Shown here one piece after another: positions 14,359-21,892 of a stretch of 34,138 bases of DNA. Origin of the DNA: Elusimicrobia bacterium GWA2_51_34 (GTDB lineage Bacteria > Elusimicrobiota > Elusimicrobia > Elusimicrobiales > UBA9959); contig MGTS01000009.1 of NCBI GenBank assembly GCA_001799565.1, positions 1-34,138 of the forward strand, in the 5' to 3' direction. The notes below the pieces were generated by a model. That model was not told the origin of the DNA. It did no database searches and saw only the letters and a program-made list of their open reading frames with translations. The position numbers and the translations under genes are program-made. Every line of letters starts with the position of its first letter. The stretch's first letter is position 1.

Positions 14359-15804
14359 ATGGAAAAAGTATTCATTGTCAGTCTGGGATGTCCCAAAAAC
14401 CTCACCGACGCGGAAGTAATGGCCGGCGAACTGCTGGCCTCCGGGTACGAACTGACGCATAACGAGGAGGAAGCTGATATCGCGCTGGTAAACACTTGCG
14501 CTTTTCTAAGCTCTGCCGCGCATGAAAGCGAACTGGAAATTGAACATTTTCTGTCGCTTAAAAAACGGGGCAAACTGAAAACTGTGGCGGTTGCGGGCTG
14601 CCTTGGGGAACGCCTGCAGGGAGAAATTTTAAAGCGTTTTCCCGAACTTGACGCCGTGATAGGCGTAAACGCCCTGGATAAAGTGGTTTCGGCCTTGCGG
14701 GAGAAAAAAGCCGTCCTCCCACCCCATGGAACCGGACTTTACCCGCCCGTTTTTAAGGCGCGCCTTACCGCCCCGCACAGCGCTTACCTTAAAATAGCCG
14801 ACGGCTGCGATAATCACTGCTCCTACTGCCTGATACCTTCCTTAAGGGGGCGCTTCCGTTCCAAACCGATGGAAGCCGTCATTGAAGAGGCGCAAAAACT
14901 GGTTTCAAGCGGCGCCAAAGAAATTTCGCTTATAGCCCAGGACACCACTTCCTACGGCACGGACCTCTACGGCAGGCCAAAACTGTTTGAACTGCTCAGG
15001 CGCCTGGAAAGAACGGAAGGCCTGGAGTGGCTCAGGTTAATGTATATTTACCCAGAAAGGCTGACAAAAAACACTTTGGCTTTAATGCGCGATTCAAGTC
15101 TTATCTGCCACTACCTGGACATGCCGCTTCAGCATATTTCCGACGAAATTTTAAAAAGGATGAACCGCCGTTCCTCTGAACGCTCCATAAGAAAAAAGAT
15201 CCGGGAAATCCGGGCTTTAGTGCCCGATATCGCGCTTCGCACAAATTTTATAGTGGGATTCCCCGGAGAAACCGGCAAAGATTTCTCCCGGCTTGAAAAG
15301 TTTATCAAGGAAACCCGTTTTGACAACTTAGGAGTGTTTAAATATTCGCAGGAAACAGGAACTTCCGCCGCCTCTTTCCCCGAACAGTTATCCGACGAGG
15401 TTAAAACGGAGCGTTTTGACTCCCTGATAGGCACGCAAAGCGCTGTGATAAACGATATAAACACCGCTCTGAAAGGAAAGACTTTCAGGGTTTTAATGGA
15501 TTCTCCTATCTTTGGCCGCACATACCGCGACGCGCCGGATATTGACGGGAAAGTGGAAGTGATAACGAACGCTATAAGCCATAAGGGCGCCGCGCACGCC
15601 ATAAGCCGTATGCCGGAGGCCATAAACTGTAAGGGAACTCCTAAAAAGCATATGGCAGCCTTTCTGCCTATGGCCTACGGCAGCGCGCGAGGAACTCCCG
15701 CGCTTAAGGCGGGGGATTTTGTGAAGGTGAAAATAACCGGCGCTTCGGGTTACACGCGCAGGGGAATAATCAGTTCCTGCTCGGAAAGTCGCAGAAATAA
15801 GTAA
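14359..15804 (+). CDS. rimO: Ribosomal protein S12 methylthiotransferase, with TRAM-region insertion
   Basis: This radical-SAM methylthiotransferase (481 residues, longer than the usual ~430-440) has the N-terminal cluster cysteines Cys11, Cys47 and Cys81 and the radical-SAM CxxxCxxC at Cys150, Cys154 and Cys157 (DGCDNHCSYCLIPSLRG). RimO-type landmarks include LGCPKNLTDAE and YIYPERL. It adds a methylthio group to an aspartate of ribosomal protein S12. Residues about 404-448, in the C-terminal TRAM domain between DIDGKVEVIT and LKAGDFVKVKITGA, have no place in the family. Their DNA is a GCCATAAGCC-word palindrome like those in the spacers. The gene has no Shine-Dalgarno; the upstream word repeat comes within 4 bases of the ATG. 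Confidence 0.92.
   Translation: MEKVFIVSLGCPKNLTDAEVMAGELLASGYELTHNEEEADIALVNTCAFLSSAAHESELEIEHFLSLKKRGKLKTVAVAGCLGERLQGEILKRFPELDAVIGVNALDKVVSALREKKAVLPPHGTGLYPPVFKARLTAPHSAYLKIADGCDNHCSYCLIPSLRGRFRSKPMEAVIEEAQKLVSSGAKEISLIAQDTTSYGTDLYGRPKLFELLRRLERTEGLEWLRLMYIYPERLTKNTLALMRDSSLICHYLDMPLQHISDEILKRMNRRSSERSIRKKIREIRALVPDIALRTNFIVGFPGETGKDFSRLEKFIKETRFDNLGVFKYSQETGTSAASFPEQLSDEVKTERFDSLIGTQSAVINDINTALKGKTFRVLMDSPIFGRTYRDAPDIDGKVEVITNAISHKGAAHAISRMPEAINCKGTPKKHMAAFLPMAYGSARGTPALKAGDFVKVKITGASGYTRRGIISSCSESRRNK
15568..15702. repeat. Word-type palindromic insertion in frame in rimO
   Basis: Left words (GCCATAAGCC, GGCCATAAACTG), a centre at 15629-15644 like GTAAGGAATTCCTTAC, and right words (TATGGCAGCC, CTATGGCCTACGGC) form an imperfect inverted repeat. 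It resembles the spacer repeat at 3764-3830. It encodes about 45 residues without a stop. Confidence 0.7.
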
Positions 15805-15839
15805 TCACTGAAATCGTTTTGTTCAATCTGTGCAATCAC

Positions 15840-15903
15840 GGGGCTGCTGACTTTTTTCCGCCAGAGGCGGACCCGCCCGGTCTGTTTGGCGGGCAGCAGC
15901 CCC
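15840..15903. repeat. Nested double-hairpin REP-like element
   Basis: Perfect 10-bp outer arms GGGGCTGCTG (15840-15849) and CAGCAGCCCC (15894-15903) enclose two hairpins, TCCGCC/GGCGGA and CCCGCC/GGCGGG, giving a three-way-junction shape. The reverse complement contains GCTGCCCGCCAAACAG, also at 25867-25882. It lies between convergent genes and touches the metallopeptidase stop codon. It may terminate or stabilise transcripts. Confidence 0.8.
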
Positions 15904-16259
15904 TAATATAAACCTTTTTCACGCAATTCCTTATCGGTGATTCCGAAGTGGTGGGCTGTTTCGTGCATTACTACATCGCGTATTTCGCTCTTGATATCCC
16001 GCCCATCCCGGCAGACGGCCTCGATGTTATCCTTAAAAAGAGTTATTTTATCCGGCATAGCTCCGCTGTAAGAATGCCCCCTGTCCAATAACGGAACCCC
16101 TTCGTAAAGCCCTAAAAGCCCGCCGCCTAATTTCCTCAACTGCGCCTCCGTCGGGCGCGCGCGGACAATAACCGCTACATTTACCATCCGCTCCTTGAAA
16201 AAAGCCGGCAAAGCCCGTATGGCCACCGCCGCCGCACGTTCAAATTCTTCCGTGGTCAT
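15903..16259 (-). CDS. Zincin-like metallopeptidase family protein
   Basis: From the ATG at 16259 (MTTEEFERAA) this is a 118-residue protein. An in-frame TTG at 16271, with AAGG just upstream, is an alternative start. It matches the small bacterial zincin-like family (PF06262 type) along its length: LGLYEGVPL, the SYSGAMPDKITLFKDNIEA stretch, and VVMHETAHHFGI, whose HExxH supplies the zinc ligands and the catalytic Glu. Cellular substrates of this family are poorly known. It has no signal peptide, so it is cytoplasmic. It is convergent with rimO. Confidence 0.88.
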   Translation of the reverse strand: MTTEEFERAAAVAIRALPAFFKERMVNVAVIVRARPTEAQLRKLGGGLLGLYEGVPLLDRGHSYSGAMPDKITLFKDNIEAVCRDGRDIKSEIRDVVMHETAHHFGITDKELREKGLY

Positions 16260-16332
16260 AATCAGCCGCAATACGCCTTAAGTCTTCGGCCTGCGCTAAA
16301 AGCACAATTTGTGATTTTGAAAGAAAATAGAA

Positions 16333-16368
16333 GCATCCTCCTGTCCGGGTTCGGAGCAAGGAGGATGC
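16333..16368 (-). terminator. Terminator of the Cys-rich protein gene
   Basis: A perfect 10-bp stem (16333-16342 with 16359-16368, GCATCCTCCT/AGGAGGATGC). On the minus strand it is followed by TTCTATTTTC. It lies 28 bases beyond the stop of the gene ending at 16397. Confidence 0.75.
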
Positions 16369-16396
16369 CTGTATATTACCTATAATTCCTTATTTT

Positions 16397-17218
16397 TTAG
16401 TTAGAGAACCTTCTAAAACATTCAATCTTGTCACTGTCAAGGAACTTGCCTCCGCAGAACCCGGCCTCGTCACGGGAGATCCTCCTGTCGGATATCGTGC
16501 GCAGACAGAGTATTTTTTCGTCGTCAAAGAAGATACCGCCGCAGACTTTTACGGCGTAGGCTGAGAGAAACCTTGCCCGATGCACCACATCCATACAGTC
16601 CATCTGGTCGTCTTCAAGAAATATATTACGGCATACTCTGCCGGCCTGCATTATTCCCTCATCGGAATGGGAAGGAGGGTAATATCCACCGTTGTGCCCG
16701 CCGTCATGCCCACCGGGGTATTGATGATGGCCTTCTTCACAAGGTTCTGTACGTCCCTCCCATTTCCCCGTACAGCCGAAAGCGTTGCAACCGCCGCCTC
16801 GTTGCCAACAGCCGAAAGTATTGCAGCCGCCGCCGTACCGCCAGCAGCCGAAAGTATTACATCCACCGCCGGACTGCCAGCAACCAAAAGTATTACATCC
16901 ACCTCCCGCATAATAAGTGCCGAACACATTGGAACCGCCGCACATTTGGGAAAGACTGGGCTGCGGCACGGGAAACATAGGGGGCCCGCCATGATGTCCA
17001 CCGGGCTGTTGATGATTGCCCCAGCCGTTGTTATCTGCACCAGTAGCGGCATCAATAAGGTCCCCAATCGCTCCAAGGACCTGTCCCGCCGTTATACCAT
17101 CGGACTGTTGATGAACACCCGGTTTATGCTGCGGATTACCCGAAACCATGGGAGCCGCATTACCGAAATTAATACCGACCGCCAGCACCAATGCTAATAT
17201 TGCCGCCATTCTTTTCAT
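16397..17218 (-). CDS. Secreted Cys-rich two-repeat protein, unknown function
   Basis: This 273-residue protein has a signal peptide (about 1-21, ending FGNAA). A His/Gly/Pro-rich region covers about 62-90. Four tandem 12-residue repeats follow at 105-152, three with the core GGGCNTFGCW and the last degenerate. Another His/Gly stretch lies at 163-180. The C-terminal domain (about 190-273) has three units of about 30 residues. Each has a Cys pair separated by eleven residues (Cys196/208, Cys226/238, Cys255/267) around a core like CGGxFxDxxKxxC. Even-numbered cysteines fit disulfides or metal binding outside the cytoplasm, and His-rich flanks also suggest metals. No known family was recognised. 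It has its own promoter and terminator. Confidence 0.85.
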   Translation of the reverse strand: MKRMAAILALVLAVGINFGNAAPMVSGNPQHKPGVHQQSDGITAGQVLGAIGDLIDAATGADNNGWGNHQQPGGHHGGPPMFPVPQPSLSQMCGGSNVFGTYYAGGGCNTFGCWQSGGGCNTFGCWRYGGGCNTFGCWQRGGGCNAFGCTGKWEGRTEPCEEGHHQYPGGHDGGHNGGYYPPSHSDEGIMQAGRVCRNIFLEDDQMDCMDVVHRARFLSAYAVKVCGGIFFDDEKILCLRTISDRRISRDEAGFCGGKFLDSDKIECFRRFSN

Positions 17219-17267
17219 TTATCTGACCCCTTTTTTGAGTTAAACACCGGATACTGCCATATGTAAT

Positions 17268-17296
17268 AGAATAGCGCGCCTGAAATCTTTTCGCAA
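17268..17296 (-). promoter_or_regulatory. Sigma70-type promoter for the Cys-rich protein
   Basis: On the minus strand: TTGCGA (17296-17291), 17-base spacer, TATTCT (17273-17268). The ATG follows at 17218 after AGGGG. Confidence 0.5.
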
Positions 17297-17381
17297 CGGC
17301 CTTAAGTCCCTTAACGCCCTTGTTTTAGGACCTACCGCCTTCCGGGCACTTCGGTCCGGGGCCGCCTTACGGATCCGCCCT

Positions 17382-17810
17382 TTATTTGGAAATGAAGTAA
17401 ATACCGCCGGAGAGGAGGAGGGTGCCTATCAGCTTGTTCAAGGTAAAATTTTCCCCGAGAAAAACCATTGCCAGCGCGAATGTCACAAAGGGGTATGTGG
17501 AGCTTAAGGGAACTATCTTTGAGGCTTCTCCGCCGCTCATCGCCTTCAGGTAGAAAAATACTCCTCCCATAGTTACCAGCACGCTTGAAAGCACAAAAAT
17601 AGAGGCGAGCCTGCCCGCCGACGCCAGCGCCTGGCGCACCGGCGAATATTTCCACAGCAGGAAAGGTATAAAAAGGACCAGCATGAAAAGCGTTCTGATA
17701 TAGAACGCCCCGGAGGCATCCATGTATTTAAGCGTCATCTTGTCGAAAAAAGCTCCAAAGCCCCAGGCGGTTACGGCTAAAAGCAGAAATATTATTGTTG
17801 AAAGTTCCAT
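17382..17810 (-). CDS. EamA/DMT-type small membrane transporter
   Basis: This 142-residue protein has four to five membrane segments (about 5-22, 36-53, 68-86, 96-115, 121-139). Its drug/metabolite-transporter features are TAWGFGAFFDKM at the start and VPLSSTYPFVTFALAMVFLGE near the end, as in single-EamA-domain proteins. The usual ten-helix transporter has two such domains, so this one probably works as a dimer. The start has no Shine-Dalgarno, and the GTCACAAG word repeat comes within 10 bases upstream. The solute is unknown. Confidence 0.85.
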   Translation of the reverse strand: MELSTIIFLLLAVTAWGFGAFFDKMTLKYMDASGAFYIRTLFMLVLFIPFLLWKYSPVRQALASAGRLASIFVLSSVLVTMGGVFFYLKAMSGGEASKIVPLSSTYPFVTFALAMVFLGENFTLNKLIGTLLLSGGIYFISK

Positions 17811-17818
17811 AAAGAATA

Positions 17819-17916
17819 GTCACAAGACACAGGTCACATGTCACAAGTGAAGAATAAGAGTTTACCTGAAACTTTCAACCTGAAACTAAATTGGTTTGTG
17901 ACTTGTGTCTTGTGAC
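17819..17916. repeat. GTCACAAGACAC-word inverted repeat
   Basis: The 19-base arms 17819-17837 and 17898-17916 are complementary at 18 positions. Further iterations (ACATGTCACAAGT; TTGTGACTTGAGAC) flank them. It lies between the TPR gene and the EamA-type gene on the minus strand. Confidence 0.85.
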
Positions 17917-17922
17917 TTGAGA

Positions 17923-17979
17923 CAGCGTGCCCTTTGCACGCTGTAACTTGTGACAGGTTTGAGCCTGCGGCTCAAACCT
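17923..17979. repeat. Two perfect hairpins at the 3' end of the TPR gene
   Basis: CAGCGTGC/GCACGCTG (17923-17943, 5-base loop) and AGGTTTGAGCC/GGCTCAAACCT (17955-17979, 3-base loop). The second reaches the stop codon of the minus-strand TPR gene. No T-run follows either. They could be factor-dependent terminators or RNA-stabilising hairpins. Confidence 0.7.
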
Positions 17980-19172
17980 TATGGCGGAGGAAGCGTGCCG
18001 GGCAGTTCCGTCTCGGCGAAAGGTCTTTTCAGGTAGTTTTTTATGGATTCGGAAAATCCCCAATCGTCCGGATAAGCCTTCGCTTCCTTATAAAGCTCAA
18101 CCGCTTTGGCGCGTTCGCCTTTCAGGTCATAAACATTTCCAAGACGCACTATGGCCCACACGGCCCAGCGCGCCGGAGGGATCTCCGGGTTATCTTTAAT
18201 GGTGGCGGCGGCTTTGGCAAAATATTCCCCGGCCAGATCGTATTTTTTCTCCACCAGATAGGTGGTGCCTATGGCGGTAAGCACACGGGGCAGATAACGC
18301 CTGCGATAAGTGGAACGGCCTTCGTGTACCGCCTTCAGGTAATCAAGCGATTGTTCGCGGGATTCTTCGTACTTTTTATCCTCAAAAAGCGCGACTATCT
18401 CCACAAACTGCATCTGCGGCTGCAACGGGAAAGCGGCAAACAGTTCCCGCGACCATTTAACAGCCAGTTCCGTATTCGCGAACTTGCTGCCGGTCTGCGT
18501 ATAAATCTCTATGAGCAGCAGCTTGGCGCCCAGAGCGTTAAAGTAACCCTTCTCCCTGCAGATATTCAGGTATTCTATTCCTTTCCCGGCGTTACCGCTC
18601 ATAATAAGTTTAGCCAGCAGCTTTATCACTCCGGGAAGCGTGCCCGCGTAGTATTCGTACATACCCAGCCCCAGATAGGCGTCGTAAAGCTGGGGATCTA
18701 TCGCCAACGATTTTCTGGTATGCGAAAGAGCTTTCCTGCCGTCAAAATACGCGGCAAACCAGCGGTGCTGCAAAACGGCAAGGCGCGCCCGCAGGCCGTA
18801 CATGCCGCCAAGGCACAGGTGGGCGTTGGCATCCCCCGGATGCACTTTAAGCCACTTATGTGCCACCGCTATGGCATTATCGGTCAGCTCCGAATATTCT
18901 CTGCCAAGTTTTGGGTCCGACTCATCTTCAAGATACTCAAACGCGGCCCATTTGGCCATGGCCACTCCAAAATAGGGGAACGGATGCTCCGGAAATTTTT
19001 TCACCGCCTCTTCAAAATTCATGCGAGCGGTTTCAATATCCACGGCATAAATGGCGTCTATTCCCTTTTTGGAAAGCTCCCTTAGTTCCGGCGCCAGAGG
19101 CTCGGAAACCTTGGGGGCGGCTATTACACCGGCGCTTATAAATAGAAACGGAACAATTAAAAGTTTTTTCAT
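17979..19172 (-). CDS. Exported TPR protein
   Basis: This 397-residue protein has a signal peptide (about 1-18) and then helix-turn-helix TPR-like repeats through the whole chain (ARMNFEEAVKKFPEHPFPYFG; ANAHLCLGGMYGLRARLA; YLVEKKYDLAGEYFAKAAA; VRLGNVYDLKGERAKAVELYKEA). It is probably a periplasmic scaffold. No enzymatic motif is visible. Its ATG overlaps the serS stop as ATGA (19169-19172), so translation is coupled to serS despite the absence of a clear Shine-Dalgarno. Confidence 0.85.
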   Translation of the reverse strand: MKKLLIVPFLFISAGVIAAPKVSEPLAPELRELSKKGIDAIYAVDIETARMNFEEAVKKFPEHPFPYFGVAMAKWAAFEYLEDESDPKLGREYSELTDNAIAVAHKWLKVHPGDANAHLCLGGMYGLRARLAVLQHRWFAAYFDGRKALSHTRKSLAIDPQLYDAYLGLGMYEYYAGTLPGVIKLLAKLIMSGNAGKGIEYLNICREKGYFNALGAKLLLIEIYTQTGSKFANTELAVKWSRELFAAFPLQPQMQFVEIVALFEDKKYEESREQSLDYLKAVHEGRSTYRRRYLPRVLTAIGTTYLVEKKYDLAGEYFAKAAATIKDNPEIPPARWAVWAIVRLGNVYDLKGERAKAVELYKEAKAYPDDWGFSESIKNYLKRPFAETELPGTLPPP

Positions 19173-20458
19173 AAAGTTATAACGTTAATCCCCATGTATT
19201 TGCGAAGAGCCTCCGGCACGGTAACCGAACCGTCCGCGTTCTGGTAATTCTCAAGTATGGCAGCTAAGGTGCGTCCTACCGCAAGGCCTGAGCCGTTCAG
19301 GGTATGCACAAATTCAGTTTTCTTGCCGTCAGCGCGTTTAAAGCGGGTGTTCATGCGCCGTGCCTGAAAATCCAGGCAATTGGAGCAGGAAGAAATCTCC
19401 CTGAACCGGTTTTCGCCCGGCATCCAGACCTCAAGGTCATAGGTTTTAGCCGAGGAGAAGCCCATGTCGCCGGCACAAAGCTCAAGTACCCTGTAAGGGA
19501 GCTTGAGTATATGTAATATTTTCTCCGCATCGGCGCGAAGCTTCAGCAGGGCATCCATGGACTCTTCCGGTTTTACAAGCCACACCAGTTCCACCTTATT
19601 GAACTGATGGTTGCGTATAAGGCCGCGGGTATCTTTACCGTAAGAGCCGGCCTCCTGCCTGAAGCAGGCGGTACAGGCGGTGTATTTAAGCGGAAGATTT
19701 TCCGCTTTAAGTATCTCTCCACGGTGCATATTTGTAAGCGGCACTTCAGCTGTCGGGATAAGATACATAGGCGGCTCGGCCGCTATTTTGTAAAGCTCTT
19801 CCTCAAATTTAGGCAGTTGGCCGGTACCGGCCATGGTTTCAGCGTTCACAAGAAACGGCGGAAAAATTTCGGTGTAACCGTTCTCTAAGGTGTGTGTGTC
19901 AAGCATCAGAGAAATGACGGCCCGCTCAAGGCGGGCGCCCGCCGCTTTCAATAGAGCGAAACGCGCGCCCGAAAGCCTGACGGCTGTTTCAAAATCAAAT
20001 ATACCCAATGCCTCGCCAAGGGCGTGGTGGTCAAGCGGCTTAAAAGAAAATTCGCGCCGGTTTGACACATCCGCTAACACCTCTTTATTATCCTGCGGGC
20101 CGGCGCCTTTAACCACGCTTTCATGCGGCAGATTCGGTAGACCTGAAAGCAGGGCATTCAACTCTTTTTCAAGGAGGGAAAGCCTTTCCTCTTTTCCTTT
20201 TATGGCCTCTTTAACCGTGTTGGCCTCTGCCATAATCCGGGCGGCCTCAGTCTCGTTTTTGGCTATTTTAAATTCCTGAACTTTCTGGGAAATCCCGTTG
20301 CGTTTGGAGCGCAGTTCTTCCGTTTCGGCAAGGAGGCCGCGCCACAGAGCGTCTGTCTCAAAAATCTTTTCAAGCGCGGGAAGGTAACGGTCTCCCCTGT
20401 CTTTGAGGGCGGCTTTGACTTTTTCAGGATTGGAACGCAAAAATTTAATGTCAAGCAT
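19169..20458 (-). CDS. serS: Seryl-tRNA synthetase
   Basis: This 429-residue class II synthetase is full length. The N-terminal helical arm that binds the tRNA long variable arm covers about 1-110 (MLDIKFLRSNPEKVK, LRSKRNGISQKVQEF). Motif 2 reads CFRQEAGSYGKDTRGLIRNHQF and motif 3 reads GSGLAVGRTLAAILENYQ. It charges tRNA-Ser in the cytoplasm. There is no Shine-Dalgarno before the ATG at 20458. The spacer upstream is filled by the GTAACCGG word repeat. The downstream TPR gene overlaps by four bases. Confidence 0.97.
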   Translation of the reverse strand: MLDIKFLRSNPEKVKAALKDRGDRYLPALEKIFETDALWRGLLAETEELRSKRNGISQKVQEFKIAKNETEAARIMAEANTVKEAIKGKEERLSLLEKELNALLSGLPNLPHESVVKGAGPQDNKEVLADVSNRREFSFKPLDHHALGEALGIFDFETAVRLSGARFALLKAAGARLERAVISLMLDTHTLENGYTEIFPPFLVNAETMAGTGQLPKFEEELYKIAAEPPMYLIPTAEVPLTNMHRGEILKAENLPLKYTACTACFRQEAGSYGKDTRGLIRNHQFNKVELVWLVKPEESMDALLKLRADAEKILHILKLPYRVLELCAGDMGFSSAKTYDLEVWMPGENRFREISSCSNCLDFQARRMNTRFKRADGKKTEFVHTLNGSGLAVGRTLAAILENYQNADGSVTVPEALRKYMGINVITL

Positions 20459-20478
20459 AAAGGGGTGCAGGGAACAAT

Positions 20479-20601
20479 GTAATCGGTAATCAGTAACCGG
20501 TAAACAGTAAAGAATTATAAAAAACAGCTCAGATATTTTTTCAAATTTACGGCTACAGGGTCAGAAACAAGAAGTAACCGAATTACCGGTTACCGGTTGC
20601 C
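20479..20601. repeat. GTAACCGGTAA-word inverted repeat
   Basis: The left side (20479-20512) iterates GTAATCGGTAATCAGTAACCGG-like words, and the right side (20574-20601) iterates AACCGAATTACCGGTTACCGG. It separates serS from the preceding secreted-protein gene. Its right side supplies the last codons of that protein (ATPATGNR). Confidence 0.75.
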
Positions 20602-21128
20602 GGCGTTGCCGCTGTTACAGCCAGGACCGACTCCTGGGTTATGCCGGAAAGCTCCTCCCCCCGTCGGGGTTCAACCATCACTTCCAACTTCAGGGCGTCA
20701 AACCAAAAACCAGTGCCGGAGAGCTTTTTTATCTGCTCATTAAGTTCAAAACGTATGGCACGCACCTGCCTTGATTCTCCCGCCGGGACCTTGGCGAGGC
20801 GCAGTTCTTCAACACGAAAAGGCACCCCCCACACCCCGTTTTCGGGGGCATCCCCGTCTTTTACCAGACGAAGGCGCAGGGCATAGCGCAGGACCAGGCC
20901 TTCCATCGCGGCCCGCGAAGAGTTGCGCACGGTAAAAACCGCGCGCAGCTTATCCCTTGTTTTCCGGGTAGCCCCGAGTTTCAGTTCCGTTACGGGCGCG
21001 AAAGGCGTCCAGTTTTTTGCCTTCGGGGCCGAAGACTCCCAGGAGATGGATGTTACCCGCACCTGGGCACGGGCCAACGAGAAAAACAAAAGAAAAAAGG
21101 CTGCGAAATAAATGGTTTTTTTAAACAT
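20583..21128 (-). CDS. Secreted protein of unknown function
   Basis: The ATG at 21128 (MFKKTIYFAAFFLL) follows GGTGA and gives 181 residues. A GTG at 21137 is a weaker alternative. A signal peptide (about 1-21, ending LARAQ) precedes a mostly beta-strand domain (VRVTSISWESS, LRAVFTVRNSS, LVLRYALRLRLV, FDALKLEVMV) that could be an immunoglobulin-like fold. No known family was recognised. The extreme C-terminus is encoded by a word repeat. It lies 18 bases downstream of the CheC-like gene in the metK-serS cluster. Confidence 0.8.
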   Translation of the reverse strand: MFKKTIYFAAFFLLFFSLARAQVRVTSISWESSAPKAKNWTPFAPVTELKLGATRKTRDKLRAVFTVRNSSRAAMEGLVLRYALRLRLVKDGDAPENGVWGVPFRVEELRLAKVPAGESRQVRAIRFELNEQIKKLSGTGFWFDALKLEVMVEPRRGEELSGITQESVLAVTAATPATGNR

Positions 21129-21146
21129 ATTTTTCACCGGTGATTT

Positions 21147-21737
21147 TTAAAGCATACCGGCGGCTTTTACAAGCTCTTTCTCAAGTTTGCCGGGCACAAC
21201 ACATATAACTTCGGCGCGGGTAACAGTGTCGTCACATTGCAGGTTTATATCCATGGAAACTAAATTATATTTATGTTCTTTGTCCAGCATGGCCCAAAGA
21301 GCCTCAAGCAGAAACAGCGGCTCGCCTTTTATACACTTTGGAACGGAAGGGATAAAACTGCGATTTACCGAGTTGAAAAGCGCGCTCACGAGCGAATTAA
21401 GAATAATGCTCCCTAATTCCGAAAGCAGAAGCTCTTCGGCTTGATTGATTTCTGCCATGCGCGGGAAGGCAAAACCGAGAAAACATTTAGAAATAAGTTT
21501 CACATCCTTGGCCTGAAAAATCATCATGACGGTGAAAGGACAGTCGCCCGCAATTTCAAAATACACGGCGGCTCCGCCGGCGGCTGAGCGGCGTTTCAGC
21601 ATTATCTCGTTTAAAGTTCCACAGGACACGCTTGTATCCGCCAGGCTCCAGTGGCCAGCGGATATTTTTGACAGCTTATCCACGCACTTTTCAAGGCCGG
21701 CGGCCGCGACACGCTCAAAGATGCTGTTGGTATTCAT
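21147..21737 (-). CDS. CheC/CheX-like protein with substituted catalytic Asn
   Basis: From the ATG at 21737 (MNTNSIFERV) this has 196 residues; an upstream in-frame TTG at 21758 is less likely. The central segment (about 99-131: NQAEELLLSELGSIILNS, then FIPSVP) matches the CheC-family signature Glu-x-x-Asn followed about 20 residues later by Pro. CheC proteins dephosphorylate CheY-P. Here Glu107 is present, but the position of the catalytic Asn is Ser110. A second copy of the signature is not obvious. The CheY-like gene is directly upstream, so a receiver/partner relationship is likely, but phosphatase activity is doubtful. No flagellar or other chemotaxis genes are in the window. Confidence 0.7.
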   Translation of the reverse strand: MNTNSIFERVAAAGLEKCVDKLSKISAGHWSLADTSVSCGTLNEIMLKRRSAAGGAAVYFEIAGDCPFTVMMIFQAKDVKLISKCFLGFAFPRMAEINQAEELLLSELGSIILNSLVSALFNSVNRSFIPSVPKCIKGEPLFLLEALWAMLDKEHKYNLVSMDINLQCDDTVTRAEVICVVPGKLEKELVKAAGML

Positions 21738-21794
21738 GGTAGGAAAAGCGACAGACAACGGATAACAGACTGAGGTTAAGGTTGAGGCGATTAA

Positions 21795-21855
21795 AGAAGT
21801 CAGAGAGCAGGCGTCAGGAAACGATCCGACTTTTATCTCCTGCCTTCTGACTTCT
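21795..21855. repeat. AGAAGTCAGAGAGCAGG-word inverted repeat
   Basis: The arms 21795-21811 and 21839-21855 match at 15 of 17 bases. Outer material (CGGATA; TATCCG) extends the inversion to about 21745-21880. It fills the spacer between the CheY-like and CheC-like genes. Confidence 0.75.
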
Positions 21856-21892
21856 CTCCTGCGCCTCTGCCTATATCCGTCATATACCGTCT

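Noticed and set aside
16800-16910. CRISPR-like short regularly spaced repeat
   Set aside because: The 36-base periodicity is explained by codons for the tandem GGGCNTFGCW peptide repeats; there are no variable spacers.
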